This document shows, one piece after another, positions 1 to 9,091 of a stretch of DNA of 46,746 nt. This DNA is from a virus: the IMG/VR virus record IMGVR_UViG_3300038338_000003, positions 1-46,746 of that record; one strand, 5' to 3'. Within the stretch, counting starts at the first letter, position 1; the number at the start of each line of letters is the position of its first letter. Under the pieces are notes generated by a model. It was not told the DNA's origin, made no database searches, and saw nothing but the letters and a program-made list of their open reading frames with translations. Position numbers and translations under genes: made by a program.

Positions 1-2
1 AG

Positions 3-1634
3 AATAACTTTATCCCTATGTTCAATCAGTCCGGGTTTGACGACATAATCCGATCCAGCGACGAGGGTAACACGCGTAAGACCGGTAAGACCGCGAATCA
101 CCTACAGTTTGCCGGCGGCGCGTACCTTGTACCGTTCGGGGCGATCAACGCGGCGAAGATGAGGTCCTATTCTATAGCCGTAATGCTAAAGGACGAGATA
201 GACGCGTGGCCTGAGACCGTCGGTAAGGACGGAGACCCGGATAAATTATCGGACGGCCGCCTTAAAGGGTACTGGGACCGCCGTAAGATATTCCGGGGGA
301 GTACGCCGCTTATAGCTTCGACCTCCAAGATACAGAAAGCCTATCTGCGTGGTGATCAGCGTAAATACATGGTAAATTGTCTCGGCTGCGGGCACTCGCA
401 GGAATTACGCTGGAGCACGGAGGATAAAGAGACCGGCGTGGTAGGCGGGTTTATGTGGGAGATGGATGACGGCACGCTGGATCTCGATTCGGTACGGTAC
501 TGCTGCTCCGCGTGCGGCCACGCCCACTACGAGAGGGATAAAGAGCGGCTATTCTCGGAGGACCACGGCGCCAAATGGGTACCGACCGCTAAGCCCGCGG
601 AGCCCGGCATACGCTCGTACCACCTTCCCGCTATGTATTCACCTATCGGTATGGCCCCGTGGTCGAGTCTTGTATCGGATTATCTCGAGGCGTACGACGT
701 AGAGGGACGACGCGTTAAGGACATAACGGCGTACCAGGTATTTTATAATAACGTCCTGGCGGAACCGTTCGAGGTAATGGGCTCCAAGATCAGATTCAGC
801 AGTGTATCCGCGCACCGTAGAGCGGTGTACCGCCTCGGGCAGATACCTAACCGTTACGCAGTGCAGCATAGCGGCAGCCCCGTTTTACTGCTAACGTGTC
901 AGGTTGACGTTCACGCTAAAAACCTCGCGGTTAGCGTCATGGGGTGGTGTCGTGATACGAAGCCGTACGTTATCGATTACTGGAGATTCGAAGTGAAAGA
1001 GGGAGAGCCGGGATGTGACGAGGCGGGTAGCCCGGTCTGGGGCAGACTGCGCGAGCTCATAGAGGAGACGGAGTACACAGCGGATGACGGTACGCGCTAC
1101 AGGATCGCGCTAACGTTGATAGATGCAGGTTACGCGAACGACGTGGTTACCTCATTCTGTGCGGACTATAACTCGGGGGTCTACCCGATCCTCGGGCGTG
1201 ACCGCCCAGGTAAAAATCAGGCCATTAAAGAGTTCTCCAGCTTCGAAACGCAGGCGGGCACCGTCGGGTATAAAATCGTAGTCGATCACTATAAAGACCG
1301 TTTGGCCCCCGTACTACGTCGCGAATGGGCGCCGGAGAGCGGAGTACAGAAGCAATATCACTTTAACGCACCGGTCGACATTACGGACAAACAGCTTAAA
1401 GAGCTCACCGTAGAGACCCGCAGGGAGAAAACGGACGATAAAGGCCAAACGGTGTATTACTGGCACCGCCCCGGTAACGCGCGTAATGAGCTCTGGGACT
1501 TGCTTGTATACGGCCACGCCGGTATCGATATCCTCGCGTGGTCGATATGCCGCCAGCACTTCGAACTGGATACGATAAACTGGCCGCAGTTCTGGGATTA
1601 TATAGAGTCTAACGCGCTTTATTTTGAGAAGTGA
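3..1634 (+). CDS. Terminase large subunit, lambda gpA family (5' truncated by window edge)
   Basis: The ATPase-nuclease that cuts the concatemer and pumps DNA into the prohead. The frame is open to the left edge, so the first ATG at 18 is internal; about 543 residues are visible against about 640 in lambda gpA, and the Walker A loop is missing, so roughly 100 N-terminal residues lie outside. A Walker B-like KDEIDAW segment is near residue 60. A pair of CxxC motifs (CLGCGH, CCSACGH) frames a zinc-finger-like insertion typical of GpA proteins. The nuclease half follows (LTCQVDVH, TLIDAGYAND). The small terminase subunit, which normally precedes this gene, is not in the window. Identity rests on family motifs and on the portal downstream. 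Confidence 0.93.
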   Translation, partial: NNFIPMFNQSGFDDIIRSSDEGNTRKTGKTANHLQFAGGAYLVPFGAINAAKMRSYSIAVMLKDEIDAWPETVGKDGDPDKLSDGRLKGYWDRRKIFRGSTPLIASTSKIQKAYLRGDQRKYMVNCLGCGHSQELRWSTEDKETGVVGGFMWEMDDGTLDLDSVRYCCSACGHAHYERDKERLFSEDHGAKWVPTAKPAEPGIRSYHLPAMYSPIGMAPWSSLVSDYLEAYDVEGRRVKDITAYQVFYNNVLAEPFEVMGSKIRFSSVSAHRRAVYRLGQIPNRYAVQHSGSPVLLLTCQVDVHAKNLAVSVMGWCRDTKPYVIDYWRFEVKEGEPGCDEAGSPVWGRLRELIEETEYTADDGTRYRIALTLIDAGYANDVVTSFCADYNSGVYPILGRDRPGKNQAIKEFSSFETQAGTVGYKIVVDHYKDRLAPVLRREWAPESGVQKQYHFNAPVDITDKQLKELTVETRREKTDDKGQTVYYWHRPGNARNELWDLLVYGHAGIDILAWSICRQHFELDTINWPQFWDYIESNALYFEK

Positions 1635-1652
1635 CCCAAATTGTGCTACAAT
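1624..1652 (+). promoter_or_regulatory. Sigma70-like promoter with extended -10
   Basis: TTGAGA (1624-1629), a 17-base spacer, then TACAAT (1647-1652) preceded by TG at 1644-1645. It overlaps the end of the terminase gene and would start transcription about 20 bases before the next gene. Seen in sequence; activity is inferred. Confidence 0.6.
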
Positions 1653-1678
1653 AGTGCTAAAAAATGTGGGGTAGTGCT

Positions 1679-1933
1679 ATGGATACACAGTTCCTACAAG
1701 ACCGTATTACCGCTACTAAAGCTCAAATTATCATATATGAGGACGCTATCGCGGCGCTCGGGACCGAGGGTGTGCAGTCCTATACACTTGATACCGGCCA
1801 GAGTAGACAGACGGTAACTCTCCTCGATCTCGCGGGTCTTAACAAGACGCTGGAGTCCATGTATAATCGACTGTGTACAATGCAAGCCAGACTAAACGGG
1901 TCCGGCGTAATAATCGGAGGGCCGAGCTGGTGA
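1679..1933 (+). CDS. Small head-tail joining protein, gpW-like by position
   Basis: An 84-residue, mostly helical protein between terminase and portal, the place of gpW in lambda, which completes the head-tail junction. The segment from about residue 34 (YTLDTGQSRQTVTLLDL) resembles the gpW pattern of a short beta hairpin followed by a helix that begins with a hydroxylated residue and a DL pair. The ATG at 1679 is chosen because GGGGTAG lies just before it; an ATG at 1664 would add five residues. It overlaps the portal start by four bases. Function is by position and weak resemblance. Confidence 0.65.
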   Translation: MDTQFLQDRITATKAQIIIYEDAIAALGTEGVQSYTLDTGQSRQTVTLLDLAGLNKTLESMYNRLCTMQARLNGSGVIIGGPSW

Positions 1934-3561
1934 GTCAGGTAATTATAGGCGGAGCGCGTGACAATCTGGCGGAGCTTATCGCCGCAGAGCACGCCGCGAC
2001 CGCACCGACGGAGCACCCTGTAGCGGTATCCGTTAACGAGTTAGCGCAATACGTCGGGGGCGTCTCCGAGTCCTGGACCGGCGATAAGTTCGCGGGGGGC
2101 TTCGGGGTCACTAAAGACTACGACGTAGTAGACTACTGGACCCTCCGTCTGCGATCCAAGCAACTATTTACAGAGAACCTATACGCGCGGGGCCTTATCC
2201 GCCGTCTTATCACAAACGAGATTAATAAAGGGCTGGCGCTTGAAGCCACGCCGGACGCGGATATCCTGGGTATCGACCCTGAAGATCTGGCCGCATGGTC
2301 CGAGAACACGGAGCGCCGCTTTGCTATTTGGGGGAAGACCCCGGAGCTGTGTGATTATAAACAGGCTAAAACGTTCGGAGCGGTACAGCGCGAAGCTCGT
2401 TTAATGGCCCTCGTATCCGGTGACGTCCTCGTTATAGTGCGGCAGGGGCTCGCTAATCTCCCTATGGTGGAGCTGGTAGACGCTGAGCACGTCGCGGACC
2501 CGGCGTCGGACACGATGATCCGTGCGGTAAGCGCACGCGGGCACACGCTATCCCATGGCGTAGAGATGGATGCCGCAGGGCGTCATGTCGCGTTTTTCGT
2601 AACGCAGAGCGACGGCACGTCCAGACGCGTAACGTCATACGGACGTAAGACCGGCAGACGCCAAGCGTGGCTATTGTACGGAACGGAGCGTCTTATAGAT
2701 GAAGTTCGCGGCCAGTCTCTTCTCGCGCTCGTTATCCAATCGCTTAAAGAGGTTGACCGGTATCGGGATGCGGAGCAACGCGCAGCCGTAATTAACTCTA
2801 TGGTCGCGCTATGGATAAAAAAAGGCGAGGATAAGATGGGTACCAGCCCGTTAACGGCTGGTGCGATTCGTAAGGACACTGTAACCACACAAAACGACTC
2901 CCAGGGGCGTAAGGACGTACAGTTCTCCCAACATATGCCGGGTATGATGTTCCAAGAGCTACAGACCGGGGAGGAGCCTGTCAGTTATGACACGCGCCGC
3001 CCCAATGTTAACTTTGGGGTATTCGAGGCCGCCATTATCAACGGGATAGCGTGGGCTAACGAAATGCCGCCGGAAGTCTTAACCCTCGCATTCCAGAACA
3101 ACTACTCCGCCAGCCGCGGCGCGGTCAATGAGTTTAAGATCTATTTAGAGAAAGCGCGTAACGCGTTCGGCGAAGAGTTTGCCAGCCCGATCTACCAGGA
3201 TTATCTACTATCCGAGGTCTTAGCGGACGGTATCAACGCCGACGGGCTTCTCGAGGCGTGGGTCGATGGTAGTAAGTGGGATATCCTCGGCGCGTGGATG
3301 CTCGCGGACTGGTCGGGTGCTATTAAACCTAACGTCGATCTACTTAAAGAGGTCCGCGCCTACGCTGAGATGATGGGGCAGGGGCTCATTACCCGAGAAC
3401 GCGCGACCCGAGAGCTTACGGGTATGAAGTTCTCTAAAGTGTCCCAGCAGTTAGCGCGGGAGAATGAAGCGTTAGCCGCTGCGATCCAGCCGCTAATCGA
3501 CGCGGGTATCGTTAAAGACGAGAATCCGGAAGATATAGATACACTGGACGAGGAGGACTAA
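1930..3561 (+). CDS. Portal protein, lambda gpB family
   Basis: The dodecameric ring at the packaging vertex through which DNA passes. About 543 residues, as expected for the lambda-type portal family. The core region (DYWTLRLRSKQLFTENLYA, then ARGLIRRLITNEIN) matches the conserved N-terminal block in which a row of Arg and Asn residues precedes the wing domain; SASRGAVNEFK near residue 400 matches the crown-side helix. GTG at 1930 is preceded by CGGAGG nine bases away and overlaps the previous stop by four bases. A GTG at 1873 gives 19 more basic residues but has no clear ribosome site. The C terminus is acidic. Confidence 0.92.
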   Translation: MSQVIIGGARDNLAELIAAEHAATAPTEHPVAVSVNELAQYVGGVSESWTGDKFAGGFGVTKDYDVVDYWTLRLRSKQLFTENLYARGLIRRLITNEINKGLALEATPDADILGIDPEDLAAWSENTERRFAIWGKTPELCDYKQAKTFGAVQREARLMALVSGDVLVIVRQGLANLPMVELVDAEHVADPASDTMIRAVSARGHTLSHGVEMDAAGRHVAFFVTQSDGTSRRVTSYGRKTGRRQAWLLYGTERLIDEVRGQSLLALVIQSLKEVDRYRDAEQRAAVINSMVALWIKKGEDKMGTSPLTAGAIRKDTVTTQNDSQGRKDVQFSQHMPGMMFQELQTGEEPVSYDTRRPNVNFGVFEAAIINGIAWANEMPPEVLTLAFQNNYSASRGAVNEFKIYLEKARNAFGEEFASPIYQDYLLSEVLADGINADGLLEAWVDGSKWDILGAWMLADWSGAIKPNVDLLKEVRAYAEMMGQGLITRERATRELTGMKFSKVSQQLARENEALAAAIQPLIDAGIVKDENPEDIDTLDEED

Positions 3562-3828
3562 ATGGCGACGATATTAGACACGGCGTGCCCCGCCGGAGGA
3601 TGGACCAAAGTAGCCGCCAATATGAAAGTAGGACGCGTGGCCGCGTTGGATTTAAACGCCACCGCGTGTTATTACGCAGTGGTAGCGACCGGAGCGCTGG
3701 CCCCTACGCTACTAAACGAGGGTACGCTAATGCGCGGCTCCATGGTAGCGGACAGTAGCACTGCGGTAGACGTATACTACTGGCCCGTAGGTGCGGATAG
3801 CTCCGCCAGATCCACGATAATTACATAG
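3562..3828 (+). CDS. Small beta-rich protein of the head module, unknown
   Basis: Not recognised. Eighty-eight residues, Ala/Val/Thr-rich with alternating hydrophobic residues that suggest a beta-sheet protein, and no membrane segment or Cys cluster beyond two scattered Cys. It starts one base after the portal stop, with GAGGAGG inside the portal end as ribosome site. Position between portal and another virion protein suggests a minor head or decoration component. Confidence 0.6.
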   Translation: MATILDTACPAGGWTKVAANMKVGRVAALDLNATACYYAVVATGALAPTLLNEGTLMRGSMVADSSTAVDVYYWPVGADSSARSTIIT

Positions 3829-3842
3829 AAAGGGATAGAATT

Positions 3843-4631
3843 ATGGCTAGAGTAAACAGTTATAACGGGCCGTTACGGACGGTACAGGGCTACGGTGCGG
3901 AAGTCGCCAGAGGCGAAGTAGCGGGCGCTACGATATTCGGAGCGTATGGAAAGCTCACCACTGGCGGAGCGGTGGTAAATAACATCATATGGCCTAACGG
4001 GGCTTTCACTTTTCCCGATCAAGTTACGGGGGAGACCATCTCTTTTGTTAGCTCCAGCGCGCAGGACGCGGTAGGCGGCACGGGGGTATCCCGAGTAGAG
4101 GTACACTATCTTGACGTTGACCTACAACCACAGAGCGCATTTATTACGCTCACGGGGATCACTCCCGTAACGGGGCAGTTATCCGGAGTGCGTTTTATAC
4201 AATGTATGCACGTGGAAGACGTCGGAACCGATGTATCCGCGGCCGGGCTTGTAGAGGCGTACCGCGCTACCGATGCCGCGGTGGTGTTTAGTCTGATAGA
4301 GGCGGGGGCTGAGCGTTGCTCGTCGTCTATGCGGATGGTACCAGCCGGAAAGCGGTTAATGGTCGAGGCCGCAGTCGCGAGCTCCGTAAGCGGTACCGCT
4401 GCCGCCGGTACGATAGTAGAGATCGTGGCCACAGAGCTCGATAACCATCAGTATCTTAACCCGTTTATATGGATGCCGCACGGCTCGATAGGGGTGCAGG
4501 ACGGTAGCGAGGCGCTAGCGTTTCCTTCCCCGATACCGTTTAAAGCCGGGACTATCGTAGGTATGCGTACGACTTCGGATAAGGTGGCCACCATCACCGG
4601 CGACTGGTTCGGAATTCTGGAGGAGGTGTAG
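3843..4631 (+). CDS. Virion structural protein, head-associated family
   Basis: A 262-residue beta-rich protein. The block from about residue 68 (FVSSSAQDAVGGTGVSRV, then LTGITPVTG) matches a pattern seen in many phage head-module proteins: SSSxxDxxxGTGxxxVxVxxLD followed by xxxxTLxGxTPV. These are commonly annotated as virion structural proteins of unknown exact role. A ribosome site AAAGGG precedes the ATG. The next gene starts two bases after its stop. A fibre or decoration role is possible but not shown. Confidence 0.65.
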   Translation: MARVNSYNGPLRTVQGYGAEVARGEVAGATIFGAYGKLTTGGAVVNNIIWPNGAFTFPDQVTGETISFVSSSAQDAVGGTGVSRVEVHYLDVDLQPQSAFITLTGITPVTGQLSGVRFIQCMHVEDVGTDVSAAGLVEAYRATDAAVVFSLIEAGAERCSSSMRMVPAGKRLMVEAAVASSVSGTAAAGTIVEIVATELDNHQYLNPFIWMPHGSIGVQDGSEALAFPSPIPFKAGTIVGMRTTSDKVATITGDWFGILEEV

Positions 4632-4632
4632 T

Positions 4633-5718
4633 ATGACTGTAATAAACCTTAACGGAGTAGTGGGCTGGGACATAACCGCGGAGTCCGTCAGCGAGCAGAT
4701 CGATAACGCTACTGGGGACCTCGTATTCGATATGAATTCTCCAGGCGGTTTTATTACCGAGGGTGTGGCTATTTTAAATAAGATCCGCAGTTATTCGGAC
4801 GGTAAGACTACGGCGCGTATTTCTTTCGCCGCGTCGATGATGACTCAGATCGCTCTAGCGTGCGATGATGTGCAGTGCTACGATAACGCGGTATTCATGG
4901 TGCATAACGCGCAGGGCGGAGAGTTCGGAGATCACCGCGCTATGGATAAAAAGAGCGTACTATTAAAAAGTATGACGAATATGCTGTCCAGAGCGTACAT
5001 TAACAAGACGGGGAAAAGCGAAGACGAGATTAAAAAGCTAATGGACGACGAAACGTTCCTCTTCGGAGAGGAGATCGTGGATAACGGCTTCGCGGACTCC
5101 GTGATCAGCACAGATGAGGACACGGATAAGAACTACGCTACCGCTTTAGCGCAGGAAACGTATAAAAACTGTGTTAACAAAACGAGCGGAGAGGAGCCTG
5201 TACAGGACCAGATAGCGGCTATCGCCGGTCTCGGAATTAACGGAAATGCAGTTTTAGATGGCGCTAATGGCGGAGAATCCGACAATTTAGGATATAATTC
5301 AGTAGATGCGGGTGCTAATGGCGTCCGTGTACTCGATCAGGAAGCCGCCGTCGGCGGGGAACAAACAAGGGGGAAACCAATGGACATCAATCAGTTGAAA
5401 ACCGAGCATCCCGCGCTCTTTGCAGAGGCGGTAAGTATCGGTACAAATGCGGAACGCGAACGCGTGGAAGCGCACGTTACAATGGGGGAAGCGTCGGGCG
5501 ATACCGCGCTGGCTATGGAATGTATTAAGAACGGCGCTGAGTTGAGCGCTTCTATTAATGCTAAGTACATGGCCGCGGGTATGAAGAACAACGCTATCGT
5601 AGCACGTACGGAAGAGAGCGAAGGCGATCTTAACACACCTGCGGCAGACGCGGACGCTAAAGAAACAGCGCTTGCTAAAGCTACAGCGGAAGCTCTGGGG
5701 GTAGAGATCGATGGCTAA
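4633..5718 (+). CDS. Head maturation protease (ClpP-like) fused to scaffold
   Basis: A 361-residue lambda gpC-type protein. Residues 1-160 form a ClpP-fold serine protease: MNSPGG at 35-39, nucleophile Ser68 in FAASMM, His91 in VFMVHN, and an acidic pair at 138-139 in the position of the third catalytic residue. It trims scaffold and portal in the prohead. Residues 180-249 are a Gly/Asn/Ala-rich linker. Residues 250-361 are a helical scaffold domain that can also be made separately from an internal start (see 5380-5718). It overlaps the next gene by eight bases. Confidence 0.9.
   Translation: MTVINLNGVVGWDITAESVSEQIDNATGDLVFDMNSPGGFITEGVAILNKIRSYSDGKTTARISFAASMMTQIALACDDVQCYDNAVFMVHNAQGGEFGDHRAMDKKSVLLKSMTNMLSRAYINKTGKSEDEIKKLMDDETFLFGEEIVDNGFADSVISTDEDTDKNYATALAQETYKNCVNKTSGEEPVQDQIAAIAGLGINGNAVLDGANGGESDNLGYNSVDAGANGVRVLDQEAAVGGEQTRGKPMDINQLKTEHPALFAEAVSIGTNAERERVEAHVTMGEASGDTALAMECIKNGAELSASINAKYMAAGMKNNAIVARTEESEGDLNTPAADADAKETALAKATAEALGVEIDG
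5380..5718 (+). CDS. Nested in-frame scaffold protein (lambda Nu3-like)
   Basis: An internal ATG at codon 250 of the protease gene is preceded by AAGGGGG, six bases away, a stronger ribosome site than most true starts here. It would make a 112-residue protein: an N-terminal helix (MDINQLKTEHPALFAEAV), Glu/Ala-rich helices, an acidic linker and a C-terminal helix. This copies the lambda C/Nu3 arrangement, in which the scaffold is the C-terminal part of the protease gene in the same frame. Separate expression is inferred. Confidence 0.75.
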   Translation: MDINQLKTEHPALFAEAVSIGTNAERERVEAHVTMGEASGDTALAMECIKNGAELSASINAKYMAAGMKNNAIVARTEESEGDLNTPAADADAKETALAKATAEALGVEIDG

Positions 5719-6409
5719 TCTAACTACTACTAATCTGGATATCGGTACGGTAATCGTCTCGGATGCGGTCTTTATCGATGGTATTCTTGCGTTTCCTGGG
5801 GCGGACACTTATGTAGAAGGTACTATCCTCGCGCGTAAGCAAGTTGCGGACGCTATTACGGCGGCTGCAGATGTGGGTAACACCGGCGACGGTACAGTTA
5901 CAGCAGTCAGTGTGATCGCAGGCGATACTATCCCATCAGTGGGCGCGTATAACCTCGAGTGTGTTGCGGCTGTAACCAATGGCGGTACGTTCAAACTGGA
6001 AGACCCTAACGGGGCCATTATCGCTAATGATCTCGTTATGACTGCCGGAGCTGGAGCGGCCACGGTATTCTACGTGGGGGGTGTGACGTTTACAGTCACA
6101 GACGGAGCTACCGATTTTATCGTGGGCGATAAATTTTCTCTTACCGTTGCGGCGGACGGAGATATCGTTATTTTCGCAGAGGACGGTATCGGCGGAGCGC
6201 AAGTTCCGAGCATGGTACTTACCTACGATGTAACGGCTACAGGTGCGGCGGACGTTCCAGCGCGCGCTATGGCTAGCGGGCGTGTACGCCGCGAGAAGTT
6301 GGTAATCGACGCCGGCGGTACAGTTACCGACCGTATCGTGGATGGCCTGCGTGACTTTGGTATCGTGGCGGAAAAAGTCACGGAACTCAATATCCAAGAC
6401 AATCAGTAA
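5711..6409 (+). CDS. Head decoration protein, gpD-like with inserted domain
   Basis: A 232-residue protein directly before the capsid gene, the place of lambda gpD, whose trimers clamp the expanded shell. N-terminal residues (DIGTVIVSDAVF, AGTILARK-like VEGTILARK) and the C-terminal part (PARAMASGRVRREKLV) fit the gpD family, which is usually about 110 residues. Between about 55 and 150 sits an extra beta-rich block (GTVTAVSVIAGDT to GDKFSLTVAA) that accounts for the doubled length. Such insertions are known in decoration proteins and may be displayed on the capsid surface. The start overlaps the scaffold stop. Confidence 0.8.
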   Translation: MANLTTTNLDIGTVIVSDAVFIDGILAFPGADTYVEGTILARKQVADAITAAADVGNTGDGTVTAVSVIAGDTIPSVGAYNLECVAAVTNGGTFKLEDPNGAIIANDLVMTAGAGAATVFYVGGVTFTVTDGATDFIVGDKFSLTVAADGDIVIFAEDGIGGAQVPSMVLTYDVTATGAADVPARAMASGRVRREKLVIDAGGTVTDRIVDGLRDFGIVAEKVTELNIQDNQ

Positions 6410-6421
6410 AAGGGGCTCGCT

Positions 6422-7504
6422 ATGAGTGATAAAGTAACTAAAGTAATGCTGGACGCGTACGAGCAAGACGCGCAGCCGACTCTGTTTTTCGCGGGTATGT
6501 TCCAGTCTCCGCGTAAGAACTTCCACAACTCGGAAGAGGTGGAGATCGATATCGTCCGTACGGAAGAAGATATCTCTATCGCTATCCAGGATCTGAGCAC
6601 GGGCGCACGCCTTAACTCGGACGATATCTACACAAACAAAGCGTTTAAACCGCCGATCCATAAAGAGGCGGGGCCAATTAACGCGCATACGCTTATTAAG
6701 CGTATGCCGGGTGAAGACCCGTTTATGGCGGTCGACTTCCAAGCGAATGCTATTAAACGCGGTGTCGCGCTCGGTACTAAACTGCAACGTAAAATCCTGC
6801 GCTCTATCGAGCTGCAGGGTAGCCAGGTTCTTACGACCGGTACCGTAACGCTCACAGACGACGCGGGTAACGCGGTGTACGAGATCGATTACGCACCTAA
6901 AGCAACGCACTTCCCTACGGCGGGCGTGGCGTGGGATAACGCGTCCTCTACAAAACTGGCGGACATCGAAGCGCTGGCTAACGTTATCCGTTCGAACGGT
7001 CTGGCTAATCCGGATATGCTTGTCATGGGTGAGGGTTCTTACGAACTGTTTATCCGAGATTCGGCGGTTCTGGAGCGTCTTGATAACCGACGTATCGAGG
7101 GTAACGGTATCGTACCTATGGATCGTATGGGTAACGGCGGTATCTATCGTGGTACGGTAGAGATCGGTAACTACAAATACGACCTGTGGACTTACGCAGG
7201 CCGCTATAAAGACCCGCAGACCGGCACGTCTACGGCGTACCTCCCGGATGATAAAGTTATTGTCCGTGCCTCGTCTGGGCGTCTGGACGCTACCTTCGGC
7301 GGTATCCCACGTATCGGCGCTCCGGACCCACGTGTCCCGGCTGCGCTTACATCACGTGTCACGGTGCCTAGTCAGATGGTCGATCTCCAAATGAATTCAT
7401 GGATTACGCTCGATGGCGAGACCATGATGGTGCAGGCGGGTACTCGTCCGTTGTTGATTCCTACGGCGATCGATACTTTCGGCTGCCTCGATACAGGTAT
7501 CTAA
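6422..7504 (+). CDS. Major capsid protein, lambda gpE family
   Basis: A 360-residue HK97-fold capsid protein of the Phage_cap_E family. It has the family layout: an N-terminal helix, a beta arm (NSEEVEIDIVRTEEDISI), a central region with PFMAVDFQANAIKRG, and a peripheral domain with LANVIRSNGLANPDMLVMG and the conserved late segment YLPDDKVIVRASS. Ribosome site AGGGG six bases before ATG. Expected to be the most abundant virion protein. Its codon use is the most biased in the window. Confidence 0.95.
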   Translation: MSDKVTKVMLDAYEQDAQPTLFFAGMFQSPRKNFHNSEEVEIDIVRTEEDISIAIQDLSTGARLNSDDIYTNKAFKPPIHKEAGPINAHTLIKRMPGEDPFMAVDFQANAIKRGVALGTKLQRKILRSIELQGSQVLTTGTVTLTDDAGNAVYEIDYAPKATHFPTAGVAWDNASSTKLADIEALANVIRSNGLANPDMLVMGEGSYELFIRDSAVLERLDNRRIEGNGIVPMDRMGNGGIYRGTVEIGNYKYDLWTYAGRYKDPQTGTSTAYLPDDKVIVRASSGRLDATFGGIPRIGAPDPRVPAALTSRVTVPSQMVDLQMNSWITLDGETMMVQAGTRPLLIPTAIDTFGCLDTGI

Positions 7505-7549
7505 ATGCTACCCGGTATCGCCGGGGGCTAATCATAAAGGAGCCTAATT

Positions 7550-8034
<485 letters not shown>

Positions 8035-8038
<4 letters not shown>

Positions 8039-8415
8039 GCCTCCGCACGCTGGCAGAGAAGCACCTCGGCTTTATCTTAGAGGATAGCGCTACGGGCTTC
8101 GGCTGGCCTATTACAGTTACGGACCCCTCGGGTCTGTCCCTGCCTTTTACTGGTTACTCCGATGATATCGCGCAGGTCATCGATCCCGATACGGGGCAAG
8201 CAGTGAGCGGCAGATTAGCCTCAGTAGCGTTACGTATTTCCTCCCTCTACGAGGCGGGCATGGCGCTACCGAGAGGCATAGCGGACTCAGCGAGTAAACC
8301 GTGGGTTATAGAGTTCAATGATATAAACGGGCTCCCGTATAAGTTTAAGGTATCAGCGTCTAACCCGGATAGAGCGCTGGGTGCGCTCGTATGCCTACTG
8401 GAGGTTTACGAATGA
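8035..8415 (+). CDS. Probable head-tail connector protein
   Basis: A 126-residue mixed alpha/beta protein between the capsid and tail-terminator genes. It opens with a helix (SLRTLAEKHLGFIL), contains a bound-looking loop GFGWPITVTDPSG and a beta segment (GRLASVALRISSLYEAG), and ends with GALVCLLEVYE. Size and order fit the head-closure/connector protein found here in phages with this capsid type. No specific family was recognised. Its end carries the GGAGG ribosome site of the next gene. Confidence 0.6.
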
Positions 8416-9077
8416 TCCCAGCACTTATAGATAAGCATGACACCTTCGAGGTAGTACGCGATCAGATAGCCGCGATTCTAGCCACGGAGGTAGCATCCCA
8501 GATGGCGCTCGCTACAGCCGCAGCTAAAGACCCGGACGACTGGAAACTACGTATCTTCTCCGAGCGATCAAACCCGTGGGAGCAACTACTAAACGAGCAG
8601 ACAGACCGCAGCCCGATAGTTAACGTATGGTACGATAACTCCGGCTTTAATCAGTCCGCGAGCAACGTGGTAGAGCGACAAGCTACGGAAGCCGTCTATA
8701 ATATCGACTGTTACGGGTATGGCATGTCCTCAGATGATCCAACGGGAGGTCACACCCCCGGCGATAAAGAGGCCGCTCTCGAAGTGCACAGGGCCTTACG
8801 CCTCGTACGTAATATATTAATGGCTGCGGACTATACGTATCTCGGGCTCCGTAAAACCGTGTGGAAGCGCTGGCCGCAGTCCGTTACGGTATTCCAGCCG
8901 CAATTAGACGGGCGCTCAGTGGAGCAGGTAGTAGGGGCACGTATGGCTTTTAGGGTTACATTTAACGAGTTTTCTCCGCAAGTGGCCGAAAATGTGCTAG
9001 AATTAGTATCAACAAACGTTAAACGGACGGAAGACGGCGAGATCGTTATTAACGCCGATTACGATTACACTTTATAG
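8412..9077 (+). CDS. Probable tail terminator / tail completion protein
   Basis: A 221-residue protein immediately before the tail sheath. Start ATG at 8412 overlaps the previous stop (ATGA) with GGAGG nine bases upstream. The protein has a long N-terminal helix (FEVVRDQIAAILATEVASQ), a central beta region with DRSPIVNVWYDN and YNIDCYGYGM, and a final strand set. This fits the tail-terminator fold (gpU/gpM-like) that caps the tube, but only position and secondary-structure pattern support it. Confidence 0.6.
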   Translation: MIPALIDKHDTFEVVRDQIAAILATEVASQMALATAAAKDPDDWKLRIFSERSNPWEQLLNEQTDRSPIVNVWYDNSGFNQSASNVVERQATEAVYNIDCYGYGMSSDDPTGGHTPGDKEAALEVHRALRLVRNILMAADYTYLGLRKTVWKRWPQSVTVFQPQLDGRSVEQVVGARMAFRVTFNEFSPQVAENVLELVSTNVKRTEDGEIVINADYDYTL

Positions 9078-9091
9078 TAAGGAGTTACAAG

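Noticed and set aside
5936-6910. Long leftward reading frame opposite the decoration and capsid genes
   Set aside because: Spans two known genes, Arg/His/Cys-rich composition typical of an antisense frame.
7508-7530. CCCGG/CCGGG hairpin after the capsid gene as terminator
   Set aside because: Stem of only five pairs and no T run; transcription must continue to the tail genes.
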